From Apiotrichum sp. Y4204 (lineage: Eukaryota; Basidiomycota; Tremellomycetes; Trichosporonales; Trichosporonaceae): 64,000 nt of DNA. Below are positions 1 to 10,466 of the stretch, in pieces. Position numbers and translations under genes: made by a program. The DNA lies in contig JAMYHL010000005.1 of NCBI GenBank assembly GCA_025531455.1, positions 806,001 through 870,000 on the forward strand, written 5' to 3'. The notes beneath the pieces were generated by a model. It was not told the DNA's origin and did not search any database. It worked only from the letters and a program-made list of their open reading frames with translations. How positions within the stretch are numbered: position 1 is the first letter of the stretch; the number at the start of each line of letters is the position of its first letter.

Positions 1-286
1 AGCCTTGTCCTCAACACGCTCCAGCCACTAGCCAAGACGGAGCCGGCGCGCACGTGCTACCGGCTGATCGGGGGCGTGCTCGTCCAGCGGACGGTCAAGG
101 ACGTCGTGCCCGCCCTCGAGACCAACCACGCGGGAATCAAAGAGGTGCTCGAGACCCTTGTGCGCAACTACAAGACCAAGGAGGAGGAGTTTGGCGCCTT
201 CCAGCGCGAATACAAGATTGGTGTAAGTGTGCTAGACGATTCTTTAGAGCAGCACTCATACCCAGATGCCCGGCGCCCGCGCGTAG
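1..286 (+). CDS. GIM4: Prefoldin subunit 2, 3' part
   Basis: The 5' end lies outside the window. Two exons are visible, 1-222 and 266-286, separated by a 43-bp intron with a GTAAGT donor and a CCCAG acceptor. They encode the last 80 residues, ending at a TAG. The segment RLIGGVLVQRTVKDVVPAL, followed by the amphipathic helix around NHAGIKEVLETL and EFGAFQREYKI, matches the C-terminal half of the beta-type prefoldin subunit 2. In that family this is the second coiled-coil helix of the hexameric co-chaperone that hands unfolded actin and tubulin to CCT. The last exon adds only six residues (MPGARA), so its exact splice site is the weakest part of the model. Confidence 0.85.
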
Positions 287-539
287 TGCACATAATGTAC
301 ATCAGCACGAGTCGATACCCCTGCATTCCGGACGCCGTTCCCGCCTTATTCTGCACGCACTGTACTATGCATCTATACAAACTAGAATAAAAATCGTGGC
401 ACGGAGCGTGACACTGGGGGCCGCAATCCGGCGTGCCGCGCACTGGCGCTCGTATCGTGTCCACGCGCCGTTCCTATTATTCGCGGCCGCGCCGCGCCAC
501 AAGCATCAACTCAACTACCCCCTACCTTCGACCCTCATC

Positions 540-2344
540 CTAGAACACGCCCGGGCTCCCAGATCGCCGCGGGGTGGCATTCAGACTGGCCGGCCGCCCG
601 CTGTTGCGCCGGAAGAGGCCGCTCGTGGTCCCGCCCTTGACCTTTGCGGCGTTGGCAATGAGTTCCGAGATCATGCCGTTGCTGGACGTCAGGGGATACT
701 CATACGCCTCCCATCCACTTCACTCACTATGTTGCGGAATCGTGCGTCTGGGCGTCCTTGAGTTGGAGGAACCACGCAAGCAGCGCCGACGCATCGGCGG
801 ACTGTTTTGCCAGGTCCGCATGCAGCGCCTCGAGCTTGGCCAGGGGGAGGAGGGCGAGCTGCTCCTCCTCGAGGGCGCACAGGTCCTCTGCGCGTGCGGT
901 GTCGAGGGCGGGGCGCGCGCCGAGGCCGTACTTGCGCTCACTCTCCGCGCCTCCCAGCGCGGGGGCGGCTGAGGCGGGTCCGCTGTCCGCTTCTGAGCGA
1001 CGCGCGACCGCCTCGGGGCCAACAGACTTGGAGCGGAACGAAGTCGTGATCTGCAATGGGGGAAGAGTGGAGAGGCGGTGCGAGTCGACCTGGGGTTAGC
1101 GCTGGTAACGGGTTTTGGTCACTCACCTCGTCAAGATTGACGGGCACACCCATCGAAATGAGGTGGTCGCGGCGCACCCGCGATCTCGTCCAGTCCAGCG
1201 GCTTGAGCATCGGCGCGGTGGTGAGCTGCGCGAACGCGTCGCGGCTGTCGTTAGCTGAGTTCCATACAACCGCCCAGCTCACCAGGACTCGGTGGCGAGG
1301 ACCTGTGCGAGGCCGCCGACGGCGCGCGGCGGCTCGTCGGTGAAGTTGGTGCTGTCGGGGGTGAGTGGTTCAAGAACGGCAGCGACGCGCTCCAGCAGCT
1401 CGCCGAGCGGCGGTACGGGGCGGAGCGAGAGTGCCGTCTGGATGGAATCAAGTGAGGTTTGCGATGGAAGCAAGCACGCGTCAGCACAATCACTCAAGCC
1501 CGATCCCCTCAATGTCGACAGTACGCACCCAGTCTACGCTCATCGCAGCCGGCGGCGGCGGCGGTGGCGGCTCGCGTGCCTCGCTCTCAGCCTCCCCCTG
1601 GCCCTCCCCGAACTCGCCAAAGTCTCCAAACCCGTCGTCGTCAAACGCTGCCGGCTCATCAAAGTCGTCAAAGTCACCGAACCCGTCGTCGCCCTCGCCA
1701 AAGCCGTCATCCGCAGCGGCGATCGCGTCATCACCGGTTGCGAACGCGCTGTCGCCAGTTGCGAACGCGTCGTCGCCGGTCGCGAACGCGTCGTCGCTCC
1801 CGCCGAACCCATCGTCAAAGGCCGCATCCTGGAAGCCGTCGTCCGCGCCGCTGAACGGGTCATCTGAGGGAGGGTCGATCGTTGTGGCCGCTGGTGGGGG
1901 GAGTAGCGATGGTGGTGGGTTCGTGTGCTCGCCCATTTCAGTCTCCATCTGGGCCTCGACCTCGGCCGATTCTCCCTCTTCTTCCTTCTCACTGCTCTCC
2001 TTCTCCTCTTTCTCTTCCTCTTTCACTTCCTCCTCTTCCCTCGCCTCCTCCACCTCCGTCTCCTTCATCTCCTCCGCCCCCTCCTCCTTGCCCCCATCTC
2101 CTCCAATATCCCCTTCATCATCCCAGCCAAAATCGGGTTTGCTCGGGGACATGGACGCGCGCGGCGCGCTCGGAGACGGCGACAGGGTGGGGGAGCGCAT
2201 ACTGAGCCCAATGTCCCCGTCATCCTCCGGTTCCTCTAGTGGTTGGACCGTGGACTTGGACGGGGACTGTGTCGGTTCGGGAGTCGCGCGTGCAGAGTGT
2301 GCGGGATTGGACGGCGCGGCGTCCGCCCACGGGTCCGCGTCCAT
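540..2344 (-). CDS. LAA2: Laa2-like AP-1/clathrin accessory protein
   Basis: Five exons: 2344-1529, 1437-1283, 1244-1127, 1089-728 and 681-540, giving 530 residues. The phases fit, and most introns end in CTRAC-AG. The start is the first ATG of the long 5' exon (MDADPWAD). The N-terminal 270 residues are acidic and low complexity, with an FATGDDA-type tandem repeat and a run of GFGDF, DDFDE and GEFGEG motifs of the kind that bind clathrin-adaptor ear domains. The C-terminal half has the fungal signature around residues 341-363 (DWTRSRVRRDHLISMGVPVNLDE) followed by LPPLQI, which I associate with the YBL010C/Laa2 family. Laa2 works with Laa1 to recruit AP-1 to the trans-Golgi. The 37-bp intron at 1090-1126 could instead use an acceptor at 1051 (76 bp), which would remove 13 residues; the shorter form keeps the family motif. 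Confidence 0.72.
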
Positions 2345-2950
2345 CGTGCAGGATATGTCGCGCGCTGGAGCCGCGTGCGTTGGTGTGGAAACGAGGCCGG
2401 AGAAAGGTGATGGAGTGGACGTGCCGCAGAGTAAGATGGAATGGAGAACTGCATCGTTGTAACCCTCGAAGTGGAGGTTGCGTCGGGACGGGGACGGGGT
2501 GGCGTGGCGCGCGGAGTGGAGGAATGCTGACAGCTGCCTGGCGGGTCGTGTGGGTTTGGTGTGGCGGTTGTTCTCCAGTTTCAAGATTGTCAGTGCTCTA
2601 CATAGTCCCTATCTTGCAGAGATGGAGAGAGATATCCAGTTATCGTTGCATGCAGATGGAGTGCTCGCATTCACTCTATCACTATGCATCGTGTCAAAGC
2701 CCGCTGGGGTCGTGTGGGCCCCTGCGGTAGTTGTCACCGCCCACCGGACGTTACCGCCAACTGCACCACCCATCTCCAGATCTCCAGCTGAGTCATGATG
2801 TACGGCGCTCTGCTCCTCTCCCATCCTCACCCGTTCACCCGCTTCTCTGCTCATGCTTCACGCGTTCCCTCTCCCCCGCCTGCCCGTATACTGTATGTGC
2901 TGCATCGCATCTCTCCTTCCCAACTAGACGCCTCACGGCGCATTTTCCAC
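2345..2950. other. Intergenic: LAA2 promoter and thiolase 3' flank
   Basis: Both neighbours are on the minus strand, so this 606-bp stretch carries the upstream region of the LAA2-like gene and the 3' end of the thiolase transcript. I see no convincing ORF, RNA gene or repeat in it. Confidence 0.6.
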
Positions 2951-4583
2951 TTAGACACGCTCAATGACGATGGCGATGCCCTGGCCGCCGCCGATGCAGG
3001 CGCCGCCAAGGGCCCACTTCTTGTCGAGGCGGATGAGGTTGTGCACCAGGTTGGCGGTGATACTGCGTGTCAGCGAGGGAAGAGAGAAGGGGCTAAGAGG
3101 AATGGGCGAGGCTTGAGTTTGGCACATGGCCAAATCGCTGCAGATCCGGATGAGCTCTGCAGCCAGCTAACCGCAGGAATCGCGCAGCTGGCTGCTCACA
3201 TTACAAGCCCACACCCTTATCACTTCTGACACTCACCGAGCACCCGAGGCGGCGAGGGGGTGGCCGACGGCGATGGCGCCACCGAAGGGGTTGGCCTTCT
3301 CGTTGGGGATCTCGAGCTCCTTCTGGACGGCGAGCCACTGGGCGGCAAACGCCTCGTTGATGTCGATAAAGTCCATGTCGTCGAGGGTCTTGCCGGCCTT
3401 CTTGAGCGCCTCGCGGACGGAGACGGCGGGTCCGATACCCATGATCGACGGCTCGCACGCGCTCCAGGCGTACGAGGCAACGCGGGCAAGGGGCTTGACG
3501 TTGTACTTCTTGAGCGCCTCCTCGGACATGACGACGTTGGCGGCACCACCGTCACAGATACCCGAGGCGTTGGCGGCGGTCACGGTACCGGTCTTGGGGA
3601 TGAAGACGGAGGGGAGCTTGGCGAGGCTCTCGATCGTCGACTTGGGCTTGGGGTGCTCGTCGGCGGTGATGACAACGTCGCCCTTGCGGGTCTTGATGGT
3701 CACAGGGGTGATCTCGTCCTTGAAGGCGCCGGCGGCGAGACCAGCAGCGTATCGCTGCTGCGACTGGAGCGCGTAGTTGTCGCAGTCCTCACGCGAGATA
3801 CCGTACTGCTTGGCGAGGTTCTCAGCGGTGATACCCATGGGGGTCTTGGTGCCGCCGGGGTTCTGGTCAGTGAGGCAGGCGGCGAGCGAGTCCTCGAGCT
3901 TCTGGTCAATGCCGAAGCGCATGCCCCAGCGGGCAGCACCGCCGAGGGTGTAGGGTGCCATCGACATGGCCTCGGCACCACCAGTCAGACACACGTCCGC
4001 CTCGCCGAGGCCGATGGTCTGCGCGGCAGTGATAATCGACTGGAAGCCGGAGCCGCAGAGACTGGCCGTTAGTGTGGTTCAGGTGGGTTTCACCGGATAT
4101 CGGGCATCGGTTTCGGCTTTTGCGCTAGCGCCAAGCCCAATTCTACTTCGCAGACTCACCGGTTGACAGTGAGGGCGGGGACGGTGACGTCGAGGCCGGC
4201 AATGTGGCCGACGTGACGGGCGAGGTAAGGGGTCGAGTTGTCGGTCTGGGTGACACCACTGTGTTGTCAGCATGGATACAGATGTACATGTGAGCAGAGC
4301 CGAGACGACAAAGACAATGCCAGCGAGATCGACAGATATCCTGATAGAGCTCACTGCAGCATCTCTCTCTCGCTACCATTCCTGTATCCCTCTAGACGCA
4401 CCCGAAGAAGACCTGGTCGACCTTGACCTCGGAGGGCAGCTCAGCAAGCGCGGCCTTGGACGCGATACCGCCGAGCTCGGACGCCTTGAGGTCCTTCATG
4501 GAGCCGCCGAACGCGCCGAACGGCGTGCGCTTCGAGGCGACGATAAAGGCCTCCTGGCGGAGGAGGGCGAGGGTCGGGATCAT
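2951..4583 (-). CDS. ACAA2: Mitochondrial-type 3-ketoacyl-CoA thiolase
   Basis: Four exons: 4583-4402, 4258-4160, 4061-3237 and 3062-2951; 405 residues. The introns are 143, 98 and 174 bp, long for this window. This is a complete type II thiolase: nucleophilic Cys96 in NRLCGSGFQS, His361 in GHPLAASG and Cys391 in GGACIGGGQG are all present. Segment by segment it resembles animal ACAA2 more than cytosolic Erg10, for example YLARHVG, TAENLAKQYGISRE, YALQSQQR and CEPSIMGIGP. The enzyme cleaves 3-ketoacyl-CoA with CoA, the last step of beta-oxidation, and can also condense acetyl-CoA. The N-terminus MIPTLALLRQ resembles the uncleaved targeting start of ACAA2, so mitochondrial location is likely but inferred. 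Acetyl-CoA acetyltransferase activity cannot be excluded from sequence. Confidence 0.88.
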
Positions 4584-5713
4584 GCTGGGCGATGGGGGAC
4601 AGATGCACGAGTGGTGGGTGGAAGAGAGGTGATGAGAGATGAAATCAAAGTTATCTTTCGTTGCGTGGCCTCTGTGGCTCGGGTTTTTCGTACAGCTCTC
4701 GCTGGATCGCTGTTCGGCCCCGGCAAGGTACACCCGAGTCTAGCCGGTAAAAGAGAACGTGGCTGGCTGACGATCGGCTCGGCCGCGGAGCCGACATGCG
4801 TGCAGGCAGCGTCGTACCGAATGGGAGAGCATCAGCAATGCATCTCCATCTTCGTGCATTGCTGGCACGGCTTGGCGACCCAAACGCATCCAAAAGTCCA
4901 GATACCGAGCTGAAAAAAAAAGTTAAGAGATCTGGGGGAGATGCATTCAGCCACTCCCATAGAATGCATAGGACAGTGATCGACAGCCCGTGGGGCCTGG
5001 CAGGAACTACTAGCCGAAGCTGGTGCCGATATCTGATATCTGGCCAGAACCACATCGCGCTGTGTCAACCTCACACCTCTCGTCGATGTACCGCAACTCT
5101 CCACGACATTGATATCCGGTGTCCAGTCTCCAGTCCGAATATCCTGCAAAGTCTCTGCTATAGATGCTATATCTGGTATGCACGCTATGGCCTCCCTCGC
5201 CACCAACGCGCCGGCACACGTCGGTACCGGAGATGCCGCGTTCGGCATGGCTGGTCGCGGGAGCAAAACGAAGTGCTTCACTGTGGTACTGTGGTGCTGT
5301 GGCCCAGCAAGGTCAGCAACTGGTCTAGCAACGGCGAGCGACGCGAGGTTGATAAGCACCAGAAATGAGATGTTGTCAGCCCAGTGCTTATACGTGCTGA
5401 TCGCTTCGTTACTCGCTTCGCTGGGGGTCCGGAGTTCTGGTTTCCTGATCTCCTGCCCTCCGTCGCTGACCACGTTGAATGACGCAAGGGGTGGAGGTCC
5501 GGTTCCCGGCCAGGCTCTCAACGGTGGAGGCCGCGAGGCCGGTGGCAACCACCTGACATGCGACTGTGAGCAAAGTAGCAACACTTCACACGAGCAAGAC
5601 ATTCATCGCAGCTCTCAACATATCTCCATCCGGCCACAATTGCACGCACCAGGCCGATAGCGAGCCAAAAGAAGCCACGGCTTATTCCTATCAACTACCA
5701 CAACTCACCTACG
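4584..5713. promoter_or_regulatory. Divergent intergenic region, thiolase / DCAF11
   Basis: This 1.13-kb region separates two genes transcribed away from each other, so it should contain both promoters. It has a 9-A run at 4913-4921 and several GATATC or GATATCTG motifs around 5028-5116. I find no supported ORF or RNA gene. Confidence 0.5.
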
Positions 5714-7926
5714 ATGCCTACCCCGCCGTCGCCCGGCTCAGACTCGGACGGAGGCATTGTGTGGGCGGACGCGCTGCATGATCTGCAGCTCGACATCGAG
5801 GACGCAATGGACGGGGACTACATTCCAGACGAAGAGGACGACGAGTATCTCGACGTCGACGAGGGTGGGCTGCGGTACCTCGAGTTCCTGGACGAGGACA
5901 TGGAAGAGGACGAGGACGACCTCGATCTCGGTGATGGCGACGAGGGGGAGGAGGACTATTATGTCGAGGCGGGCGAGCTTGAGGACTTTGACGACGAAGA
6001 AGATGAGACGTACGGCAGTGGGCTTGGGCACGCGGCGCCCTCGGACGTGACGCTGCTGCAGCTCCAGGCGCTGATGGAGGGCGTTGGCGGCGGGCGCACT
6101 GCCAGCCTATTCATCGACCGGCTGCTGGGGTCGAACCGGCGCTCGGCTGGCCTGCGCGAGCGATGGTGGACACCGCAGACGGAGCCACATCCCGAAGGGC
6201 TGGCGCTGCTTCGGAGCGGCGAGTTTGGGCCCGTCGGCCCGTGGACTGCGCCGAGTACCCGCCGCCGACCGAGCGAGATCTACGGCACGCGGCGCGCCCG
6301 TGGAGGCCGCCTCATCTCCCCCAGATACCACACCATGAACCATGTGTACGACCCGCCCATCCCCAATACGCCTGGAACTGTCGTCGCGTCCTACCCCAGC
6401 GTGCCGTATGTCGGCCAGTTCTGCGGCGACAACGATACAATGTTTTGTGGGTGCACACTCATTTGTACATGCTGATTCCAGACACGGCGACACGGGGGTT
6501 CAGGCTGTACGTGTACGACATGACGCGGCGCAAGGCTGCAGCAGCGAGGGGCGAGGCTGCATCGCCGGCAGTGGCGACCCAAGCTCGCCTGGACACAGAG
6601 TACGCGAACGGGGTAGATTCCGATAGTGACGACGACTTGTGGTTTGGCAACTGGCGCCCACGGCGCATCGGCGGCCGCATGGGGGACACGAGCCTGTACC
6701 AGGTCAAGGCGGAGCACGGCGAGGTCGGCCAGTGGACGATTACCGACGCCCATGTCGACCCGTCGGGGAAGCGTCTCATATACTCGTCCATCACGCCATA
6801 TGTCCACATGATGAATACCGCAGACGACGGGCAGCCGCACACCGAACTCGACTTTATGGGGCGCGACCGCGAGGGCTTTGGAGTGAGTCTGGCTGGAGCT
6901 ACATGAATTTGATCTTTAATACTGATACTAATTAGATCTGGAGCATCCGGTGGTCGGCGGACGGGCGCGAGATTGTAGCCGGTGCATCGCGCGGCAAGAT
7001 TATGGTATACGACGTGGGCGGACACCGGCGCTCGCTAAAGATGACGGGACACGAGGCGGACGTGAATGCCGTATGCTTCGCCGACGAGGGGAGCACAAAC
7101 GTGCTTGCGTCCGGGTCCGACGACGGGTACATCAAGATTTGGGACCGCCGGAGCCTGTCGGGCGGCACGCCGACGGGCGTGCTCGTTGGCGCGACGGAAG
7201 GAATTACGTACATCTCCCCAAAGGGCGACGGGCGGTACATTGTCGCCAACTCGAAAGACCAGGCGGCGCGCCTGTACGACCTGCGCAAGATGCTTCCGTG
7301 GTCGCGCCTCGAGTCCGAGGAGGACGCCGTCGAGACGTGGGGATGCCCGAACTTTGACTGTGAGTGGGAGTGCATCGCAATGACCGGCCTGGTTATTTTC
7401 ATAGTCGCTCACTCCAGACCGCGGCCAGCGCTACCCACCACCGAAACGCCTGGCACACCCGCTCGACTGCAGCGTGATGACGTACCGGGGACATTCGGTG
7501 CTCCGCACGCTGATCCGGTGCCACTTTAGCCCGCGCGAGTCGACGGGCCAGAGCTACATTTACAGCGGGAGCGCAGACGGGCTAATCCACATCTGGAGTC
7601 TGGACGGACGCGTCGTGCAGGTACTGGACCGAAGTGCGAGCACGGCGCTCAAGGGCGCGGGCGGGGTGTACAACGACCCGTCGGCGGCGGACCCGCGCAC
7701 CTCCTCCCGCAGGTATGCTTCCGTGAACTCGACGGCATACACTGTGCGCGACGTGTCGTGGTCGGCCCACAGCCCGATGCTCATGTCCACGTGTTGGGAG
7801 CTCGAGGGGCGATACTCGGACGGCGCGGGGAGCGTGGCCATGCACGAGTGGAAGGGGCTCGGAAAGGGGGGAATGAATAGTCTAGTGGACTGGGTCGAGA
7901 AGGAGAAGGCGGAAGCGGCGAGGTAG
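5714..7926 (+). CDS. DCAF11: DCAF11/WDR23-like WD40 substrate receptor
   Basis: Four exons: 5714-6446, 6482-6882, 6936-7359 and 7418-7926; 688 residues with introns of 35, 53 and 58 bp. The N-terminal 100 residues are strongly acidic. The WD40 repeats that follow match WDR23/LEC14B: YTATRGFRLYVYDM, WTITDAHVDPSG, IWSIRWSADGREI, IKIWDRRSLSG and the landmark VMTYRGHSVLRTLIRCHFSP. A WDxR box (Trp447-Arg450) is the motif that docks such proteins onto DDB1. In animals DCAF11 is the CUL4-DDB1 ubiquitin-ligase receptor for the Nrf2-type regulator. The target in this fungus is unknown. The gene sits alone among mitochondrial genes. Confidence 0.9.
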
Positions 7927-8077
7927 GCGGAACGAACTGCTGTGTTGTAGTTATCTCTATGGATGTTGTGCTTGGTCAGTGGGATCAGTAGGCAACGAAG
8001 AAGTCAGACGACAACCCCTCTTCCCCACACCTCGCAGCGGGCCACCAGTTGTCAATGCTGGAATGGGGTATGACATG

Positions 8078-8092
8078 CTGCTGCTGCTGCTG
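8078..8092 (+). repeat. (CTG)5 microsatellite
   Basis: Five CTG units lie in the 189-bp convergent gap between DCAF11 and the L16 gene, probably in a 3' UTR. Confidence 0.8.
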
Positions 8093-8115
8093 CTCGGCAG
8101 CCATCTACACAACTA

Positions 8116-8896
8116 CTAGTTGGCCTCGGCCTTTGCGCCCTCGGCCTCCTTGCGCGCGAGGCCGATCTGCTGGATGGGGCGGAGGACCTGGTGGGTGAGG
8201 ACCGTCTTCTGCGCCTGGGCCGGCTTTTCAAGTTCGCGCGAGACAATACCGCCGAGGCGCGGCGGCGTCTGTGCCGTGATAAACTCTGTCGGGACGGGGA
8301 TCTTGACCTGCGCGAGCTTGAGCGCCTGCTTGGCCATCTCCTCGCGGATGCCGCCGCCCGCAATCTCGAATACGACACGGCCGGCGGGCACCCGCGAGGC
8401 CCAGTACTCGAACGCGCCCTTGCCCTTGCCCATACGCGTCTCGTTGCCCTTGACGCACACCGGCACATCGGGGAACACGCGCAGGTGCACCTCTGCGCCC
8501 TTGATCGGCTTGATCTTGCGCTTGAGCGCCGTCTGCGCAGACGTGAGCTGCGCAGCAGTCAGCCGCACAGCCGAGATCAGGCGCAGGCCAAACCCGCCAA
8601 ACTGCAGCGTCGTGCCCTTGATCGAGCCGCCCTGGGGTCAGTACGGGGGTGCGTGGCGCCCGACGCCGCGCATCACTGTGCTCACGGTAGGAAGCTGCCG
8701 TCAGTATGGATACCAAACCCAACGCTCTGTCTGCACTTACCGGCGGCCGTCCCTTCTGCGACTTGCGGTACTTTGTTTTCCGCGGAGCGAGCTGCGAGCG
8801 GAAACGGACCTGCTGAACAGCCGTCGGGGGGAGGGTGAGGCGCGACGAGGACGCGGCGGGGCGGAGGCCCAGCGCGCCGCGGAGGGAGGCGAACAT
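8116..8896 (-). CDS. MRPL16: Mitochondrial ribosomal protein bL16m
   Basis: Two exons, 8896-8741 and 8632 onward (8631-8116), with a 109-bp intron; 223 residues. The N-terminus ([19 protein letters not shown]) is Arg/Ser-rich and lacks acids, as in a mitochondrial presequence. The body has L16 hallmarks: [47 protein letters not shown] and [22 protein letters not shown]. bL16m sits near the peptidyl-transferase centre and the central protuberance of the mitoribosomal large subunit. It is divergent from the ATP19 gene, sharing a 408-bp upstream region. Confidence 0.93.
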
Positions 8897-9304
8897 GGAG
8901 GAGGGAGGAGGGAGTCGGAGGGGGTGTAGTACTCGCTTTCGCCGCGGTTTCGGTCTCGGTCTCGGTGTCGACGGTGTATACGGTGCTCGGCGCTGTTGAT
9001 GACCTCTGGATCTTTGAAATGTCGAAATCTCGGAGGTCGGGGTGGGAGTGGAAAAGTGGAGATGACTGCACTGCCCAGGGTGCCTCATCCGGGGATAGCC
9101 GGCGATATCCCCGGGCGGACCCGGGGCTGGGGCTGGGGCTCTGGCGGACTGCCACTGGCTGAGAGCACAAGGAAGTGAGTGCCCTGGGGGTGCCACACTC
9201 TCAGACTAGCAGCTGCTCGCCGTGCACGCCGTGCTCGGGATCGAGGTCGAGGTCGAGGTCGAGGCTATCACAATCTATCGCTCACCCCACGAAAACCAGC
9301 CAAA
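8897..9304. promoter_or_regulatory. Shared divergent promoter, MRPL16 / ATP19
   Basis: A 408-bp region lies between the start codons of two divergent mitochondrial genes. It contains a run of GAGGTC repeats at about 9240-9262 and a similar run at about 8950-8970 (TCGGTC). Co-regulation of the two genes is inferred from geometry only. Confidence 0.5.
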
Positions 9305-10071
9305 ATGTCCTACAACATCGCCGGCAAGGCCATCAAGGTGCGTACGTGTGCGAGACGGGGCTGACCGCAGAACGAGTACATGTGAGTTCTCGCAATAGTC
9401 GAAATGGGCGAGAGGAGTGCAGGTGTCGGGGAGATATGGACGTGGAGATGGGCGTTCGGACCGGCTTGCTTCGACTCGCGACTCGCTTCCGTCTCGGCGT
9501 CGGCATCGATATCGCGAACCGAACCGCGAGCGAGCGGGAGTTCCAGCCGTCGTGAACCTGGTGAAACGCCCATCTCGACCGTCGCGCCGACACTCAATCG
9601 CGAAATATCGGCAAAACACCCCTCCCATCCGCTCCCCTCCCCCACCCACTTCCACCACTCCGCCAACAGCCGACATACCAAATACTAACCTCAGCGCGAT
9701 CGGCACGATCCTCACCACCATCGGCATTGCCGTGGCGGCGTCGAGCGGCGGCGAGAAGAAGGCGGTCGTGCGCCCTGCGCCGGTTGCCCAGGACACGACG
9801 ATCGACACTGGCTCCAAGGAGGAGGACGAGTTGTGGGTATCCGTGAGGGGGAAGGAGCGGAAAGGCTGGGGATGGAAGGATGGGGCGCGTCATATGGAGC
9901 GTTGGACGGCTACTACTGCGAAGTGCAAGCTGTGACAAAGCGCGACGCCGTCTCCCTCTCCTATCCATGTCCCATCTCCGATCTTCAGCTTCCTTCCCCA
10001 CCCTAGAGTCAGACACTGACCGCAGCATCCGCTCCTTTGTCGAGGCCGCCGAGAAGGACGCCAAGCACTAG
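9305..10071 (+). CDS. ATP19: ATP synthase subunit k (Atp19)
   Basis: Four exons: 9305-9337, 9371-9381, 9695-9832 and 10026-10071, only 75 residues in total. The product starts MSYNIAGKAIKNEYIAIGT, which aligns with yeast Atp19 (GKAI..hxLAIGT), has one short hydrophobic segment (residues 14-30) and ends KEEDEFIRSFVEAAEKD, like the yeast KDEEKFIENYL tail. Subunit k is a small membrane subunit associated with dimeric F1Fo-ATP synthase in the inner mitochondrial membrane. Exon 2 is an 11-nt microexon encoding NEY and two bases of the next Ile codon, flanked by introns of 33 and 313 bp. Skipping it would shift the frame. The joins are supported by CTGACCGCAG, CTAACCTCAG and CTGACCGCAG acceptors and by the family match across each junction. 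Confidence 0.87.
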
Positions 10072-10466
10072 GCATAGCATGTGTTATGAAGTGAAGCGTG
10101 CATGAACAAGCTGTATAGATGGTTGGGCTGGGTGGGCCACAGTTCGGGAGGGACGAGAAGGGTGAAAGGGGGAGGCATCGAGTGCACGAGGGCACGGTGA
10201 CGGAGAGGCCAAGTTGCGCGAGGACAGTCGTGAACGCAGCCGAGAGTGGAAGTGAAACATCTGTCGTGCAACGTAAACATGTCTCGTGCTGCGCCTGCAA
10301 TTAACATTCGGTTAACCCGCCGAAGTCTCTCTACCTCACATCAACTTTCCGACTACTGGAAGGGTGCTGCATGCTGTGCCTTTTGATATGTACTGCAAAA
10401 CTACGGGTACGTGATGCGGGTGCTCGAAGAGCAGGAGATACGCCGGCGGCTCTATACCACTGCCTC
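10072..10466. other. Convergent intergenic region, ATP19 / TIM50
   Basis: This 395-bp stretch holds the 3' ends of two converging genes. I see nothing else in it. Confidence 0.6.

Noticed and set aside
1365..2462. A 365-codon Ser-rich plus-strand ORF
   Set aside because: It is antisense to the LAA2-like first exon; its Ser/Pro runs mirror the Asp/Glu/Gly repeats of the real gene.
3260..4072. A 270-codon plus-strand ORF opposite the thiolase
   Set aside because: It is the antisense shadow of the main thiolase exon; composition is Gly/Val/Asp repeats typical of reverse-complemented high-GC codons.
5010..5660. Small genes in the thiolase/DCAF11 gap
   Set aside because: Several 70-250 codon ORFs overlap on both strands but none has consistent splice sites, codon bias or family similarity.
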